A stretch of DNA of 64,000 bases from Acididesulfobacillus acetoxydans (GTDB taxonomy: Bacteria; Bacillota; Desulfitobacteriia; Desulfitobacteriales; Desulfitobacteriaceae). The position numbers and the translations under genes were made by a program. The notes under the pieces are model-generated. The model was given only the letters and a program-made list of their open reading frames with translations. It searched no databases and had not been told where the DNA came from. This document shows positions 49,010 to 57,568 of the stretch, piece after piece; within the stretch, counting starts at the first letter, position 1, and each line of letters begins with the position of its first letter. The DNA lies in the NCBI RefSeq assembly GCF_900016645.1, contig NZ_CDGJ01000068.1. One strand, given 5' to 3'.

Positions 49010-50302
49010 ATGGAAAGAGAAACGCGCACCGGATGGGGTCTGGTGGAAGAATGGCTGACATCCATGAAGTTGGGATTGGTTCTCCTGGGGATCATTGCCA
49101 TCACCGCCGGCCTGGGAACTTTTATTCCGCAATTTGATCAAAGTCCCCAAGAGGCCCTCAAGGTGGCACAACTCTGGCAAACGCTGGGGTTTACGCAGAT
49201 TTACAGTACATTCTGGTTTCGTTTTTTGCTGGGCTTACTGTGCTTGAACCTGGTGGCCTGCAGTCTCCGCCGCTTTCACGGGATTTACGGGCGGGTTTTT
49301 CGGCCCCGTCCGCCGGGGACTGCGGGGGAGCTGCCCGCCAAGATCCGGACGGAGATCAGGGGCGATTATCATGTCCTGCAAGACTCTGTGCAGAGAACCC
49401 TGGCACATAAAGGATTTCGCCTGACGGAGCAGGAGACGGAGACCGGCTGGTCTTTTTTGGGCCTGCGCCGGCGTTGGGGCTATTGGGGTTCCTTCGTGAC
49501 CCACATGGCTTTTGTCATTTTGGTACTGGGTGCCTTTATGAGCAGCCTCCTCGGCGCCAAAGGGTATTTCATGGTCGGTGCGGGGAGTACCCTGTCGCTC
49601 CAATCGATCATGACCGAGGGCAGGGTTGGCCAGAATTTCAATGTGCGGGTGAATTCGGCGGAAAAGAAGTACCTGCCGAACGGGCAACTGGATAACTGGT
49701 ATACGAATTTGAGCCTGATCAGCCTGGGCGGGCGCGTGTTGGTACGGAAGACAATCTCGGTCAATCATCCCTTGACCTACAAGGGAATCACTTTTTATCA
49801 GAGCGATTATACGAGCGGGGTGCGTCTTACTGCCGACGTGCGGGGGAGCAAGCAAGAGGTCCTCTTGAGCGAACAGAGCGACTATTACAATGTCCCGGGG
49901 ACAGAACTTTATTTTATGGTGGCCCAAATTGCGGGAAGTGAGCAAAAGCCTCAAATGCTCTATGGGGTTTATAACAATAATGGTCAGACCGTGCAGCAGG
50001 GAACGCTCAGTAAGGGCCAAACGGCCAGTATCCAGGGAAAATACAAAATGACTCTCGATGGCTATGCTCCGTTTACGGGCATACAGGTCAAGAAAGACCC
50101 GGGTGTGGGGGTGGTCTGGCTGGGTTCGGCCCTGCTTCTGGTCGGGCTGTTTCTCTCGTTTTATTGGCGGCCCTCCAGGGTGGCTGGGGTGCTCAGCCGC
50201 GTGGAGGAGACGGAGGAAGGAATTTTGGCTCTGGGGATGACCGCGGGAAAAGACACGGAAAGTTTCCTGAGTAAAATGAGAAAATCAAGCGGGGACGTCT
50301 AA
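49010..50302 (+). CDS. resB: Cytochrome c biogenesis protein ResB
   Basis: A 430-residue membrane protein of the system II (Ccs) heme lyase. N-terminal helices are LGLVLLGIIAITAGLGTFIPQ and FWFRFLLGLLCLNLVACSL. Then come WGYWGSFVTHMAFVILVLGAF, a long extracytoplasmic loop (~190-370, with NHPLTYKGITFYQSDY typical of ResB), and a last helix near 375-395. ATG at 49010 follows AAGGAGA; a GTG two codons upstream is possible. It works with CcsA downstream to attach heme to c-type cytochromes, so the organism makes such cytochromes. Confidence 0.94.
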   Translation: MERETRTGWGLVEEWLTSMKLGLVLLGIIAITAGLGTFIPQFDQSPQEALKVAQLWQTLGFTQIYSTFWFRFLLGLLCLNLVACSLRRFHGIYGRVFRPRPPGTAGELPAKIRTEIRGDYHVLQDSVQRTLAHKGFRLTEQETETGWSFLGLRRRWGYWGSFVTHMAFVILVLGAFMSSLLGAKGYFMVGAGSTLSLQSIMTEGRVGQNFNVRVNSAEKKYLPNGQLDNWYTNLSLISLGGRVLVRKTISVNHPLTYKGITFYQSDYTSGVRLTADVRGSKQEVLLSEQSDYYNVPGTELYFMVAQIAGSEQKPQMLYGVYNNNGQTVQQGTLSKGQTASIQGKYKMTLDGYAPFTGIQVKKDPGVGVVWLGSALLLVGLFLSFYWRPSRVAGVLSRVEETEEGILALGMTAGKDTESFLSKMRKSSGDV

Positions 50303-50450
50303 GCCGGGAAGAGAAGAAAGCTAAAGCTAGGGAGAGAAAAATGTTTAAGGCGGGGAGAAAAGAAAGTCTAAGCCGAGATGGGGAGAAGTTTAAGCTGGGT
50401 AGAGAAGAAAGTTTGAGTCGAGGAGAGAAGAGAGTTTAAGGGAATAGGGG
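50303..50450 (+). repeat. Purine-rich degenerate repeat between resB and ccsA
   Basis: Four to five imperfect ~35-bp units of the form GGGAGAGAAGAAAGTYTAAGCC run between the two genes, almost free of pyrimidines on the plus strand. It widens what is usually a tight junction to 186 bp. No gene. Confidence 0.75.
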
Positions 50451-50488
50451 ATCCGGCAAGAATTTGGGCCGGGCAGAGGAGGTTGACC

Positions 50489-51475
50489 ATGAGTCAAATA
50501 CTGAAAGGGTTTGAAGGGCCGTTATTTTACCTGCTGCTGGCGGCGTATGTCCTCGCGACGCTGCTCTATTGGGGCGGCGCGCTTGGGAAAAAGAACGGCC
50601 TGAGCCGGGCCGCCACCTGGGTTACGGTGGCCGGTCTCGTCATCAATACAGTCACCGTGGGGGTGAGGATGCTGATTGCCCACCGCCCTCCGCTCGCCAA
50701 CGGGTATGAGTTCATTCTGACATTCTGTTGGGGTATCGTGGCGGTTTATCTTTTTGCCGAATTCCGTTACAGGCTGCGAGCTTTGGGTTCGTTTGTCCTG
50801 CCTGTTCCTGCCTTGCTCCTGCTCTTTGTTGAGATTGCCATCAGTCCGGCGGAGAGGAGCTCGACGGCGATTATGCCGGCTCTAAAAAGCCAGTGGCTGA
50901 CCATCCATGTCGCCACCGCCATGCTGGCTTACGGAGCTTTTGCGGTTTCTTTCGGCTTGGGGGTCATGTATCTGCTCAAAGAGCGTAAGATCCGGGTGAC
51001 CGGACGTGTGGGCGGGCCGGTTCCCGGCGCTCCCGGAGACGCTGAGCGTGAGACCATGTCGGCGGCGGAGAGTTCAGCGACTGGAAGTTTGCTGGCCGGG
51101 TCAGAGTTGTCAAACGGGGCCGACGAGGTGAACGGGGGCGTACTCGCTCGCTTTCCCGCTCTTGAAGTTCTCGATGAACTGGCTTACAAAGTCGTTGCTT
51201 TTGGGTTTCCTCTGCTTACCCTCTGCATTATTACAGGGGCCGTGTGGGCTAATTATACTTGGGGAACTTACTGGTCCTGGGATCCGAAAGAGACTTGGTC
51301 CCTGATTACCTGGCTGGTTTACGCGGGCTATCTCCATGTCCGCTTTACCCGGGGGTGGAAGGGCAGGCCGGCTGCTTGGCTGGCGGTGCTCGGCTTCGCA
51401 GCGGTGCTCTTTACATTTTTCGGGGTCAATTATTTTCTGCCGGGCCTTCATTCCTACGCGAATCCCGGCGGGTGA
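50489..51475 (+). CDS. ccsA: Cytochrome c biogenesis protein CcsA/ResC
   Basis: A 328-residue membrane protein with about eight helices. The heme-handling tryptophan-rich WWD-type motif WGTYWSWDPKETWSL lies near the C-terminus, with conserved His residues in the flanking loops (MLIAHRPPLANGYE and SQWLTIHVATAMLAYG). A ~60-residue polar insert (GGPVPGAPGD to NGADEVNGG, about residues 174-215) follows the fifth helix. ATG at 50489 after GAGGAGG; a TTG two codons earlier is less likely. Partner of ResB. Confidence 0.94.
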   Translation: MSQILKGFEGPLFYLLLAAYVLATLLYWGGALGKKNGLSRAATWVTVAGLVINTVTVGVRMLIAHRPPLANGYEFILTFCWGIVAVYLFAEFRYRLRALGSFVLPVPALLLLFVEIAISPAERSSTAIMPALKSQWLTIHVATAMLAYGAFAVSFGLGVMYLLKERKIRVTGRVGGPVPGAPGDAERETMSAAESSATGSLLAGSELSNGADEVNGGVLARFPALEVLDELAYKVVAFGFPLLTLCIITGAVWANYTWGTYWSWDPKETWSLITWLVYAGYLHVRFTRGWKGRPAAWLAVLGFAAVLFTFFGVNYFLPGLHSYANPGG

Positions 51476-51851
51476 CAGCGCGGTTCAAAGTACTGGAACA
51501 TTGCCGTGGCGGGTACGAGTGAGACGGTGAGGCGGAGCGGCGGAGCGGAAGATATCGGAGTCATTAGGCACATGGCGGATAACATGGCGCACTTGCTCAA
51601 CCGGCTCAAGGAATGATTGGCGGACGGCCGCGTGCCTTATTGACAATTTTTCTATCTGATAGTAGCATATAGGGCAGATAATTAGCGGCATAGGGGGCGC
51701 GCAACGACCGGCAAAACGGGAGACCGCCCCCCGCCCAAGTCAGGACTCTGGGGATCTTGTACATCTAAAATATCTATTCGATGGACGGCTGTCGGGTAGG
51801 GTCCTAAGTGCTGTGCGAGCCGGGATACTTGCAAGGGAGGAAACTGCTAAA
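51476..51851. other. Interval before the PadR regulator
   Basis: About 375 bp without a gene. An imperfect symmetric element, TATCTGATAGTAGC..AGGGCAGATA near 51652-51680, may be an operator. No terminator after ccsA was clear. Confidence 0.4.
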
Positions 51852-52271
51852 ATGTGTGATACCTGCCATGGACTCGAACATGGTCATGGCCATGGAACGG
51901 GCCATGGAGAAGGTCGCGGCGATTGCCACTGCAAACTGTCCGGCAAAGTGGAAAGATTTATTCAGCCCTGCCTGCTTCTCAGCTTGCTGCAGCATTCATC
52001 TCATGGTTATGAACTGCTTGAGCGTTTATCGGGTTTCCGCTTCTATCCCGGTGCCCCGGATACCGGCGCGGTCTACCGTCATTTACGACGTCTGGAAAAT
52101 GGCGGTTATGTCGAATCACACTGGGAAACCGGAGATGCGGGCCCCGCTAAACGTATTTACTCGATCACCCCGGATGGGCAGGACATGCTGGAGGCGTGGA
52201 TTGAGGAGTTTCGTGATCGCAAATCGGCCATGGAAGACTTTATAGAAAAGTACGAGCGCTCTTCCAGGTAA
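51852..52271 (+). CDS. PadR-family regulator with metal-binding-like N-terminus
   Basis: A 139-residue regulator. Its first 27 residues are exceptionally His/Cys/Gly rich (MCDTCHGLEHGHGHGTGHG, then DCHC). A PadR winged helix follows: LLLSLLQHSSHGYELLERLSG, GAVYRHLRRLENGGYVES and KRIYSITPDGQDML. The cysteines and histidines suggest a bound metal ion (zinc, nickel, cobalt or copper) or a heme/redox sensor; this is inference. ATG at 51852 follows GGGAGG. It stands alone between ccsA and sdpR, so its targets are unknown. Confidence 0.88.
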   Translation: MCDTCHGLEHGHGHGTGHGEGRGDCHCKLSGKVERFIQPCLLLSLLQHSSHGYELLERLSGFRFYPGAPDTGAVYRHLRRLENGGYVESHWETGDAGPAKRIYSITPDGQDMLEAWIEEFRDRKSAMEDFIEKYERSSR

Positions 52272-52627
52272 GGCCGCGCCGGTAGGTGATATGGCGCAGG
52301 AGAGCGAATGGTGCGCATATGATAATGTGCCACGCTTGTGCATTTCCAAGTATCCCTCAGTTGACAGGGAGGAAGCAGGGGACTATAATCAATTTCAGAT
52401 ATATTTAGATGTTTAGCTAAGCAAAGAACGGTGTAATTACACGAGAGCCGGAAAGGCAGTGAATCCCGGGGAGTTCTAAATTTGTGAGACATCCAGTGTA
52501 TGGGGACATCCGATATGTGGGGAGATCTAATGTATGGCGGCATCAAAATGAGGCGACGCGAGTGACTTCGGGAATTGGCAAGAGTGGCCTAAGGAAGTCA
52601 CAAGAGTGGCTGAAGGAAGTGATAAGA
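52272..52627. other. Interval before sdpR
   Basis: About 355 bp with no supported gene. It should hold the sdpR-sdpI promoter; an AT-rich patch lies near 52385-52440. Confidence 0.4.
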
Positions 52628-52930
52628 ATGACCAAACAGCAGTCTACTTTCCAGGCCCTGTCCGATCCCACCCGAAGACGGATTCTTCGCTATTTGCGGG
52701 AAGGGGATCTGACCGCAGGTGAAATTGCAGCCAAGTTTACGATTACTAAGCCCAGTATTTCGCACCATCTTAGTATCTTGAAACAGGCTGACCTAATTAG
52801 TGACCGCCGCAGTGGGCAAAATATAGTTTATTCCTTGAACACCACGGTTTTCCAGGATATCCTTAAATGGTTTGCGGATTTCTTAGGGACGGAAGGGCCT
52901 GGGGGCGAAGGGCAAAAGAAAGGGAAGTAG
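52628..52930 (+). CDS. sdpR: ArsR-family autorepressor (SdpR-like)
   Basis: A 100-residue winged-helix regulator with FQALSDPTRRRILRYLREGDL, then AGEIAAKFTITKPSISHHLSILKQADLI. It lacks the metal-binding ELCVCDL motif of ArsR/SmtB, as expected for SdpR. ATG at 52628 is preceded by GAAGGAAGTG; longer frames upstream are unlike. It precedes an SdpI-family gene, the known sdpRI arrangement, in which SdpR represses the pair and SdpI relieves repression. Confidence 0.9.
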   Translation: MTKQQSTFQALSDPTRRRILRYLREGDLTAGEIAAKFTITKPSISHHLSILKQADLISDRRSGQNIVYSLNTTVFQDILKWFADFLGTEGPGGEGQKKGK

Positions 52931-53099
52931 CGATTTGGCCGGGCCGCACCGGTTCACGGAACACTCCGACTGTGCAGATGGCAAACGACCGGAACGGCCG
53001 GGCATTACAGGGAGTTGTTGGGGCAGACGCCTAGGCTCCCCGGCGGCAGCGACAAAAAATGAAGATTCTTCAAACCTATGGGCAAAGGAGAGATTAGTT

Positions 53100-53786
53100 A
53101 TGCAAAGAGATCCGTTGATTTCGCGTCATGACCATAACGACAGATTGTTTCAGATCCTGTCCGCCCTGATTGTGATCCTGATGTTTGCCCTTTCCCTTTG
53201 GGCTTATCCGAAGTTGCCGGCCCGGGTTCCCTCTCATTGGAATGCCGCGGGAGAAGTGAACGGCTACAACACACCTTTTGTCGGGGCGTTCCTGATGCCG
53301 GTGCTCACTTTGGGAATTTGGCTCCTCTTCTGGCTTATCCCCCGCATTGACCCCCGGAAAGCGAATTACCGCTTGATGAACAAGGTCTTTTGGCTAATTA
53401 ATTTCGTCACCGTCCTGTTTCTCGGATTGCTGCATACCGGAATCATCTTCGCCGCTTTGGGTTTGCTGCGCACGGGCCTTGTTCCTGCGTTCATTCTCGG
53501 CGGGATCGGGTTTTTGTTCATTGTGCTGGGGAACTATATGGGGAAAGTGAAGTTTAACTATTTCTTTGGCATCCGTACGCCCTGGACTTTGGCCAATGAA
53601 GAAGTTTGGTACAAGACGCACCGCGCGGCCGGACCGGCCTGGGTGATAGGGGGTCTGATCCTGCTGTTTTCCAGCTTTTTGCCGAAACAGTTCACGGTTC
53701 CCTTGGTTTTTGCTGTCGTGCTTGTCTTAGCCCTCGGCTCCATGGTCTATTCTTATATCCTCTATCAAAAAGTGGCCCGGCGCTAG
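53100..53786 (+). CDS. sdpI: SdpI-family immunity/signal protein (DUF1648)
   Basis: A 228-residue membrane protein with six helices. The DUF1648 start is PARVPSHWNAAGEVNGYN, and the SdpI signature GNYMGKVKFNYFFGIRTPWTLANEEVWYKTHR comes near residue 155-185. In Bacillus SdpI gives immunity to the SdpC killing factor and sequesters SdpR. No sdpABC toxin genes lie nearby, so here the pair may protect against toxins of others. AAAGGAGAG precedes the ATG. Confidence 0.93.
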   Translation: MQRDPLISRHDHNDRLFQILSALIVILMFALSLWAYPKLPARVPSHWNAAGEVNGYNTPFVGAFLMPVLTLGIWLLFWLIPRIDPRKANYRLMNKVFWLINFVTVLFLGLLHTGIIFAALGLLRTGLVPAFILGGIGFLFIVLGNYMGKVKFNYFFGIRTPWTLANEEVWYKTHRAAGPAWVIGGLILLFSSFLPKQFTVPLVFAVVLVLALGSMVYSYILYQKVARR

Positions 53787-54024
53787 CGGTTTCCGCGTCT
53801 TCCGGCTCCCGTTGGCTCCCGACTCTGACCAAAAGGAACCTGTCAGCTCTGTACTTTTTAAGGGGCGGCCGGAGCCAGGCCCAGGGAAAGGGGCAGCCGG
53901 GGGCTGCCGGATCCGGGCTTAGGGGCGGCCGGCGGGGATATCCTGCTGCAACATCGTAATGCTCCGCTGCCTGCCGGTAAAGAGAGTTCGGGTTGCCGCC
54001 GGGGAGATCCTGTCAAAGTTGTTC

Positions 54025-54068
54025 TTGACTTGCGCTTATTTTTGGCTATAATTTCACTATCGGATAGT
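54025..54068 (+). promoter_or_regulatory. Promoter of the SAM riboswitch leader
   Basis: TTGACT (54025-54030), 16-bp spacer, TATAAT (54047-54052). A short palindrome ACTATCGGATAGT (54056-54068) covers the expected transcription start and could be an extra operator. The preceding 53787-54024 holds no supported gene. Confidence 0.8.
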
Positions 54069-54102
54069 AAACCTAGTAAGTTAGTCAATTTTATATTTTC
54101 CA

Positions 54103-54228
54103 CTCATCAAGAGCGGCGGAGGGACTGGCCCGATGATGCCCGGCAACCGGTAGTTAAGGGGAGCTGTCTGCGGGAGCTTCGGACTACAAGGTGCTAATTC
54201 CTGCAGAACGCGGGTTCTGAGAGATGAG
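54103..54228 (+). promoter_or_regulatory. SAM-I riboswitch (S-box)
   Basis: P1 is CTCATC/GATGAG. The conserved AAGAGCGGCGGAGGGACTGGCCC, GATGATGCCCGGCAACC, AAGGTGCTAATTCCTGC and GAGAGATGAG are in canonical order. A terminator follows at 54242-54276. High S-adenosylmethionine would switch off the downstream metY gene. Confidence 0.96.
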
Positions 54229-54241
54229 AGAGTTTGTTGGC

Positions 54242-54276
54242 GACAAAGACCTCTTCACTCGGAAGAGGTCTTTGTG
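54242..54276 (+). terminator. Terminator of the SAM riboswitch
   Basis: GACAAAGACCTCTTC, short loop, GGAAGAGGTCTTTGTG: 14-bp stem immediately after the aptamer. The T run is modest. Confidence 0.88.
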
Positions 54277-54429
54277 CGGATCTGAGGTACCACGGTCTCG
54301 TTATTGCAGTGCCTTATTGCTTGATGACACCCAAGAAAACGTTCTCTGGTGCCGCGCACTGCGGCATAAGACCAAGCGGCTGGCAACGCTTGGCGGATTT
54401 TAGGTGATTAACTGAAGGAGGAGTAAAGC

Positions 54430-55719
54430 ATGACCCAGTCCAAACAACTCGGTTTCGAGACAATCGCTTTACACGGAGGGCAGATTCCGGATTCTGCCAC
54501 ACTCTCACGGGCGGTCCCGATCTACCAGACCTCTTCGTATGTGTTTCGGGATACGGAGCACGCCGCTAATCTCTTTGGCTTAAAGGAGCCCGGAAATATT
54601 TACACCCGGATCATGAATCCTACCCAGGATGTCTTGGAACAACGCGTGGCTCAGCTTGAAGGCGGGGTCGGCGCCCTGGCGACCGCTTCCGGTCAGGCCG
54701 CAATCATGTATTCCATTCTGAACATCGCCCAGGCCGGAGACGAAATCGTGGCCTCGAGTTCCCTGTATGGGGGGACATATACCCTTTTCGCCAACACCTT
54801 GTCAAAACTCGGAATTACCTTTCATTTTGTGGAATCCGACCGCCCGGAGGAGTTTGGGGCTAAGATTAACGAGAGGACCAAAGCCCTATATGTGGAAACT
54901 ATTGGGAATCCTCGTATCAACGTGGCCGATCTTCGGGTTATTGCCGACCAGGCCCACGCTCACGGGATTCCGCTGATCGTGGATAACACTTTTGCCTCAC
55001 CCTATCTTTGTCGGCCTTTCGAGCACGGCGCTGACATTGTGGTGCACTCGGCCACCAAGTTCATTGGCGGGCATGGGACATCCATTGGCGGAATCATTGT
55101 GGACTCGGGCAAGTTTGCCTGGGATAACGGAAAATTCCGTGGTCTTTCAACCCCCGATCCCAGCTACCATGGGGTGGTGTATACGGAAGTGTGCGGGCCG
55201 GCCGCTTACATCGTGAAAGCCAGGGTGACTTTGCTGCGCGACACGGGTGCCGCCCTCTCTCCTTTCAATTCGTTTCTCTTCCTGCAAGGGCTGGAGACAC
55301 TCCCTTTGCGGATGGAACGTCATGTGGAGAATGCTCAAAAAGTGGCGGAGTTTCTCAGTCGCCACCAACTTGTCACTTGGGTAAACTATCCGGGGCTTCC
55401 TGATAACCCGTATCATGCCTTGGCCCAAAAATATTTGCCCAAGGGTGCGGGCGCGATTTTCACCTTTGGACTCAAAGGGGGGGTCAAAGAAGGGGCCAAA
55501 TTTATTAACAGCCTCCAACTCTTTTCTCATTTGGCCAACGTCGGTGACGCTAAGTCTCTGGTTATCCATCCGGCCAGTACGACGCACCAGCAGCTTGACG
55601 AAGCGGCCCAGCGTGAGGCCGGAGTGACGGCGGACATGATCCGCCTCTCGGTAGGCTTGGAAACGGTGGAAGACCTCTTGGCGGATTTGGATCAGGCTCT
55701 GGAAAAAACCATCCCCTGA
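54430..55719 (+). CDS. metY: O-acetylhomoserine sulfhydrylase/aminocarboxypropyltransferase
   Basis: A 429-residue PLP enzyme of the Cys/Met metabolism family. It makes homocysteine from O-acetylhomoserine and sulfide. It has FETIALHGGQIPDSATLSRAVPIYQTSS at the start, NIYTRIMNPT, ATASGQAAI, the PLP-lysine motif HSATKFIGGHG and the C-terminal LSVGLETVEDLLADLDQAL. Length and the GHGTSIGG after the Lys point to MetY rather than cystathionine gamma-synthase. Regulated by the SAM-I riboswitch upstream. GGAGGAG precedes the ATG. Confidence 0.95.
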   Translation: MTQSKQLGFETIALHGGQIPDSATLSRAVPIYQTSSYVFRDTEHAANLFGLKEPGNIYTRIMNPTQDVLEQRVAQLEGGVGALATASGQAAIMYSILNIAQAGDEIVASSSLYGGTYTLFANTLSKLGITFHFVESDRPEEFGAKINERTKALYVETIGNPRINVADLRVIADQAHAHGIPLIVDNTFASPYLCRPFEHGADIVVHSATKFIGGHGTSIGGIIVDSGKFAWDNGKFRGLSTPDPSYHGVVYTEVCGPAAYIVKARVTLLRDTGAALSPFNSFLFLQGLETLPLRMERHVENAQKVAEFLSRHQLVTWVNYPGLPDNPYHALAQKYLPKGAGAIFTFGLKGGVKEGAKFINSLQLFSHLANVGDAKSLVIHPASTTHQQLDEAAQREAGVTADMIRLSVGLETVEDLLADLDQALEKTIP

Positions 55720-55736
55720 ATTAGTTCAGGGGATGG
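55700..55736 (-). terminator. Terminator of the cobalt/nickel permease transcript
   Basis: Read on the minus strand: CCATCCCCTGAA, loop CTAA, TTCAGGGGATGG then TTTTTT. It overlaps the metY 3-prime end and stop, so transcripts of the convergent permease end inside metY. On the plus strand it lacks a T run. Confidence 0.88.
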
Positions 55737-55846
55737 GCGGGTCATCTCAGCAATGCCGGAAGGTGCTTGGGAATGCCCACCTTTCGATGAGCGTTTTCTG
55801 CAGTAGAGTCATTGGCCAGGGGAATCTGCGCCTTGCTTGCTCCCTC

Positions 55847-56866
55847 TCAGGCAAGGCTGTTTTCTTTTTCACTGAGGCGAAGCAATTTCCAGCCGGCGAA
55901 TGATATGGCCCAAACCACCACGAACATGCCGACAAGGATGAACCCCATTACATTGAAATCCAAATGCTGCAGCCAGAGCCAAAACCCGCTGTCCCGGCCG
56001 CTCTCTTGCGCAAACACTTGGCCCACTTCGATGATGCCGATAACTCCCGCGGCTAAAATGGACAGACCGGTTATCGTGAGATTGTAATAGACTTTCCTCA
56101 AAGGAGAAGAAAATACCCACTGATAAGCAGTGCTCATAAAGAAACCGTCCAAGGTATCCATCATGCTCATACCCGCCGTAAAAAGAATCGGGAAGGCCAG
56201 GATGGCCACCCAGGGTATGCCCGCAGCAGAAGCGCTGGCCGAGGTGGCGAGCACAGCGATTTGGGTTGCAGTGTCAAAACCGAGTCCAAAGAGAAATCCC
56301 ACCAGATAAACGTGCCGGTTATTCGCGACCATATCGAATAAGCGGTTGATCGTGCGATTGACCACTCCTTTGTCGGGTCGCTCCGCGCTCTCCGGAGTGT
56401 ACGTGCCGTTGCGCATGCTGCTGAACGTTTTCAGGATGTCTTTAAGTATGACGAAATTTATGGCAGCCAAAAGGATAAGAAAGACTCCGGAAACAAGAGT
56501 GGCAATAACGCCTCCCACGGCTTGAAATTGAGGAAGGGCGGCTTGAGCCCACTTCACGGCGAAAATGGTCAGCAGGCCCATGATGATGACTACGGTGGAA
56601 TGTCCGCATGAAAAGAAAAACCCAACTCCTTTAGTCTTCTTCTGCTCCTGTATCAACTTGCGGGTCATATTGTCGATGGCGGCGATATGATCGGCATCGA
56701 AAGCATGGCGCAGTCCGAAAGAATAAGAGAGTACGGCCATGCCCAGAAGTTCCGGGTACTTAAAGACACCAGTTGAGAGAAGGATCAAGCCGGTGAGAAA
56801 AATCGCCAGGATGGCGGCACCGTATTTCAAGGCGTCCAAATGTTTCCGATTCGAAATGTCGCTCAT
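55847..56866 (-). CDS. NiCoT-family cobalt/nickel permease
   Basis: A 339-residue membrane protein with eight or so helices. It carries the family signature LRHAFDADHIAAIDN (HX4DH) in helix II, then FFSCGHSTVVIIMG and LGFDTATQIAVLA. The start is ATG at 56866 after GGAGGTAAGATC; an upstream frame to 56908 is unlikely. The minus-strand cobalamin riboswitch and terminator upstream imply that the physiological metal is cobalt for B12 synthesis, though nickel cannot be excluded. Confidence 0.95.
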   Translation of the reverse strand: MSDISNRKHLDALKYGAAILAIFLTGLILLSTGVFKYPELLGMAVLSYSFGLRHAFDADHIAAIDNMTRKLIQEQKKTKGVGFFFSCGHSTVVIIMGLLTIFAVKWAQAALPQFQAVGGVIATLVSGVFLILLAAINFVILKDILKTFSSMRNGTYTPESAERPDKGVVNRTINRLFDMVANNRHVYLVGFLFGLGFDTATQIAVLATSASASAAGIPWVAILAFPILFTAGMSMMDTLDGFFMSTAYQWVFSSPLRKVYYNLTITGLSILAAGVIGIIEVGQVFAQESGRDSGFWLWLQHLDFNVMGFILVGMFVVVWAISFAGWKLLRLSEKENSLA

Positions 56867-56961
56867 GATCTTACCTCCGTGAAGCTTTTCTTCAATGGGC
56901 TGGCGCAAGTTTTCTTATGCCGTGGGAAGTTTACTTTCTGAGCGGAAAACCAAAACCTAGG

Positions 56962-56993
56962 AAAACAAAAAACCCTTACAACTGAAGGGTTTT
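56962..56993 (-). terminator. Terminator downstream of second cobalamin riboswitch
   Basis: On the minus strand AAAACCCTTCAGTTGTAAGGGTTTTTTG forms a stem with a T run, between riboswitch and permease start. Likely expression platform. Confidence 0.88.
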
Positions 56994-57077
56994 CTTAAGC
57001 GGTACTGGGAAACAATGGATTTCCCGAGGACATACAGATCCACCCCCTAACATTCCCGTAGGTCGCAGTAACTCCTG

Positions 57078-57240
57078 AATGAGCAGGTCTCCTGGCTCAA
57101 GATCATCGTCAACCCACGTCTTCCCGGGTTAAACCCCAGTGACACTTTGTGAGTCAACTCTCTTCTACAGTGGCGGGTACCGCGTCAGCTTCAACTGACT
57201 TCCCTTTTCAATTCCTTCCCTCAGGAAAGAATCACTCATC
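57078..57240 (-). promoter_or_regulatory. Cobalamin (B12) riboswitch 2
   Basis: Reading the minus strand: AAAAGGGAAGTCAGTTGAAG, CGGTACCCGCCACTGTAGAAG, CACTGGGGTTTAACCCGGGAAG, and the B12 box GAGCCAGGAGACCTGCTC (about 57080-57098). Same architecture as the element at 11962-12112. It controls the NiCoT permease. Confidence 0.93.
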
Positions 57241-57568
57241 CGGTATTCAATTTACGACTGACTATACAGGAAGAAGGAGGGCTTGTCAAGACCTTGTTGC
57301 GCATGAAAAATTACAGCCGTTACTGGGCAGGATTAAAAGCAGGGAAGCCAGTGGCGGTTTAAGGGGCTGATGGCGGCATTACTAACATCCTCCTGCCTCT
57401 GAAGGGGCCGGGTTGCAGCACAGATGAGGGGGTTTTTAATTGGCGGCTGCCCGGAAACTGCTTGGGCCGGAGCGACATGGACGAATGACAACCCTGTGTG
57501 CTATAATAGAGTTGTCAGGAAACAACTGGACAGGATCTTGTTTCGGCTGGTAGAGGAGGAACGAACAG
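57241..57568 (+). other. Intergenic region with otsA promoter
   Basis: About 330 bp between divergent units. An extended -10, TGCTATAAT (57499-57507), lies 60 bp before the trehalose gene; its -35 is poor. No gene supported here. Confidence 0.5.
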
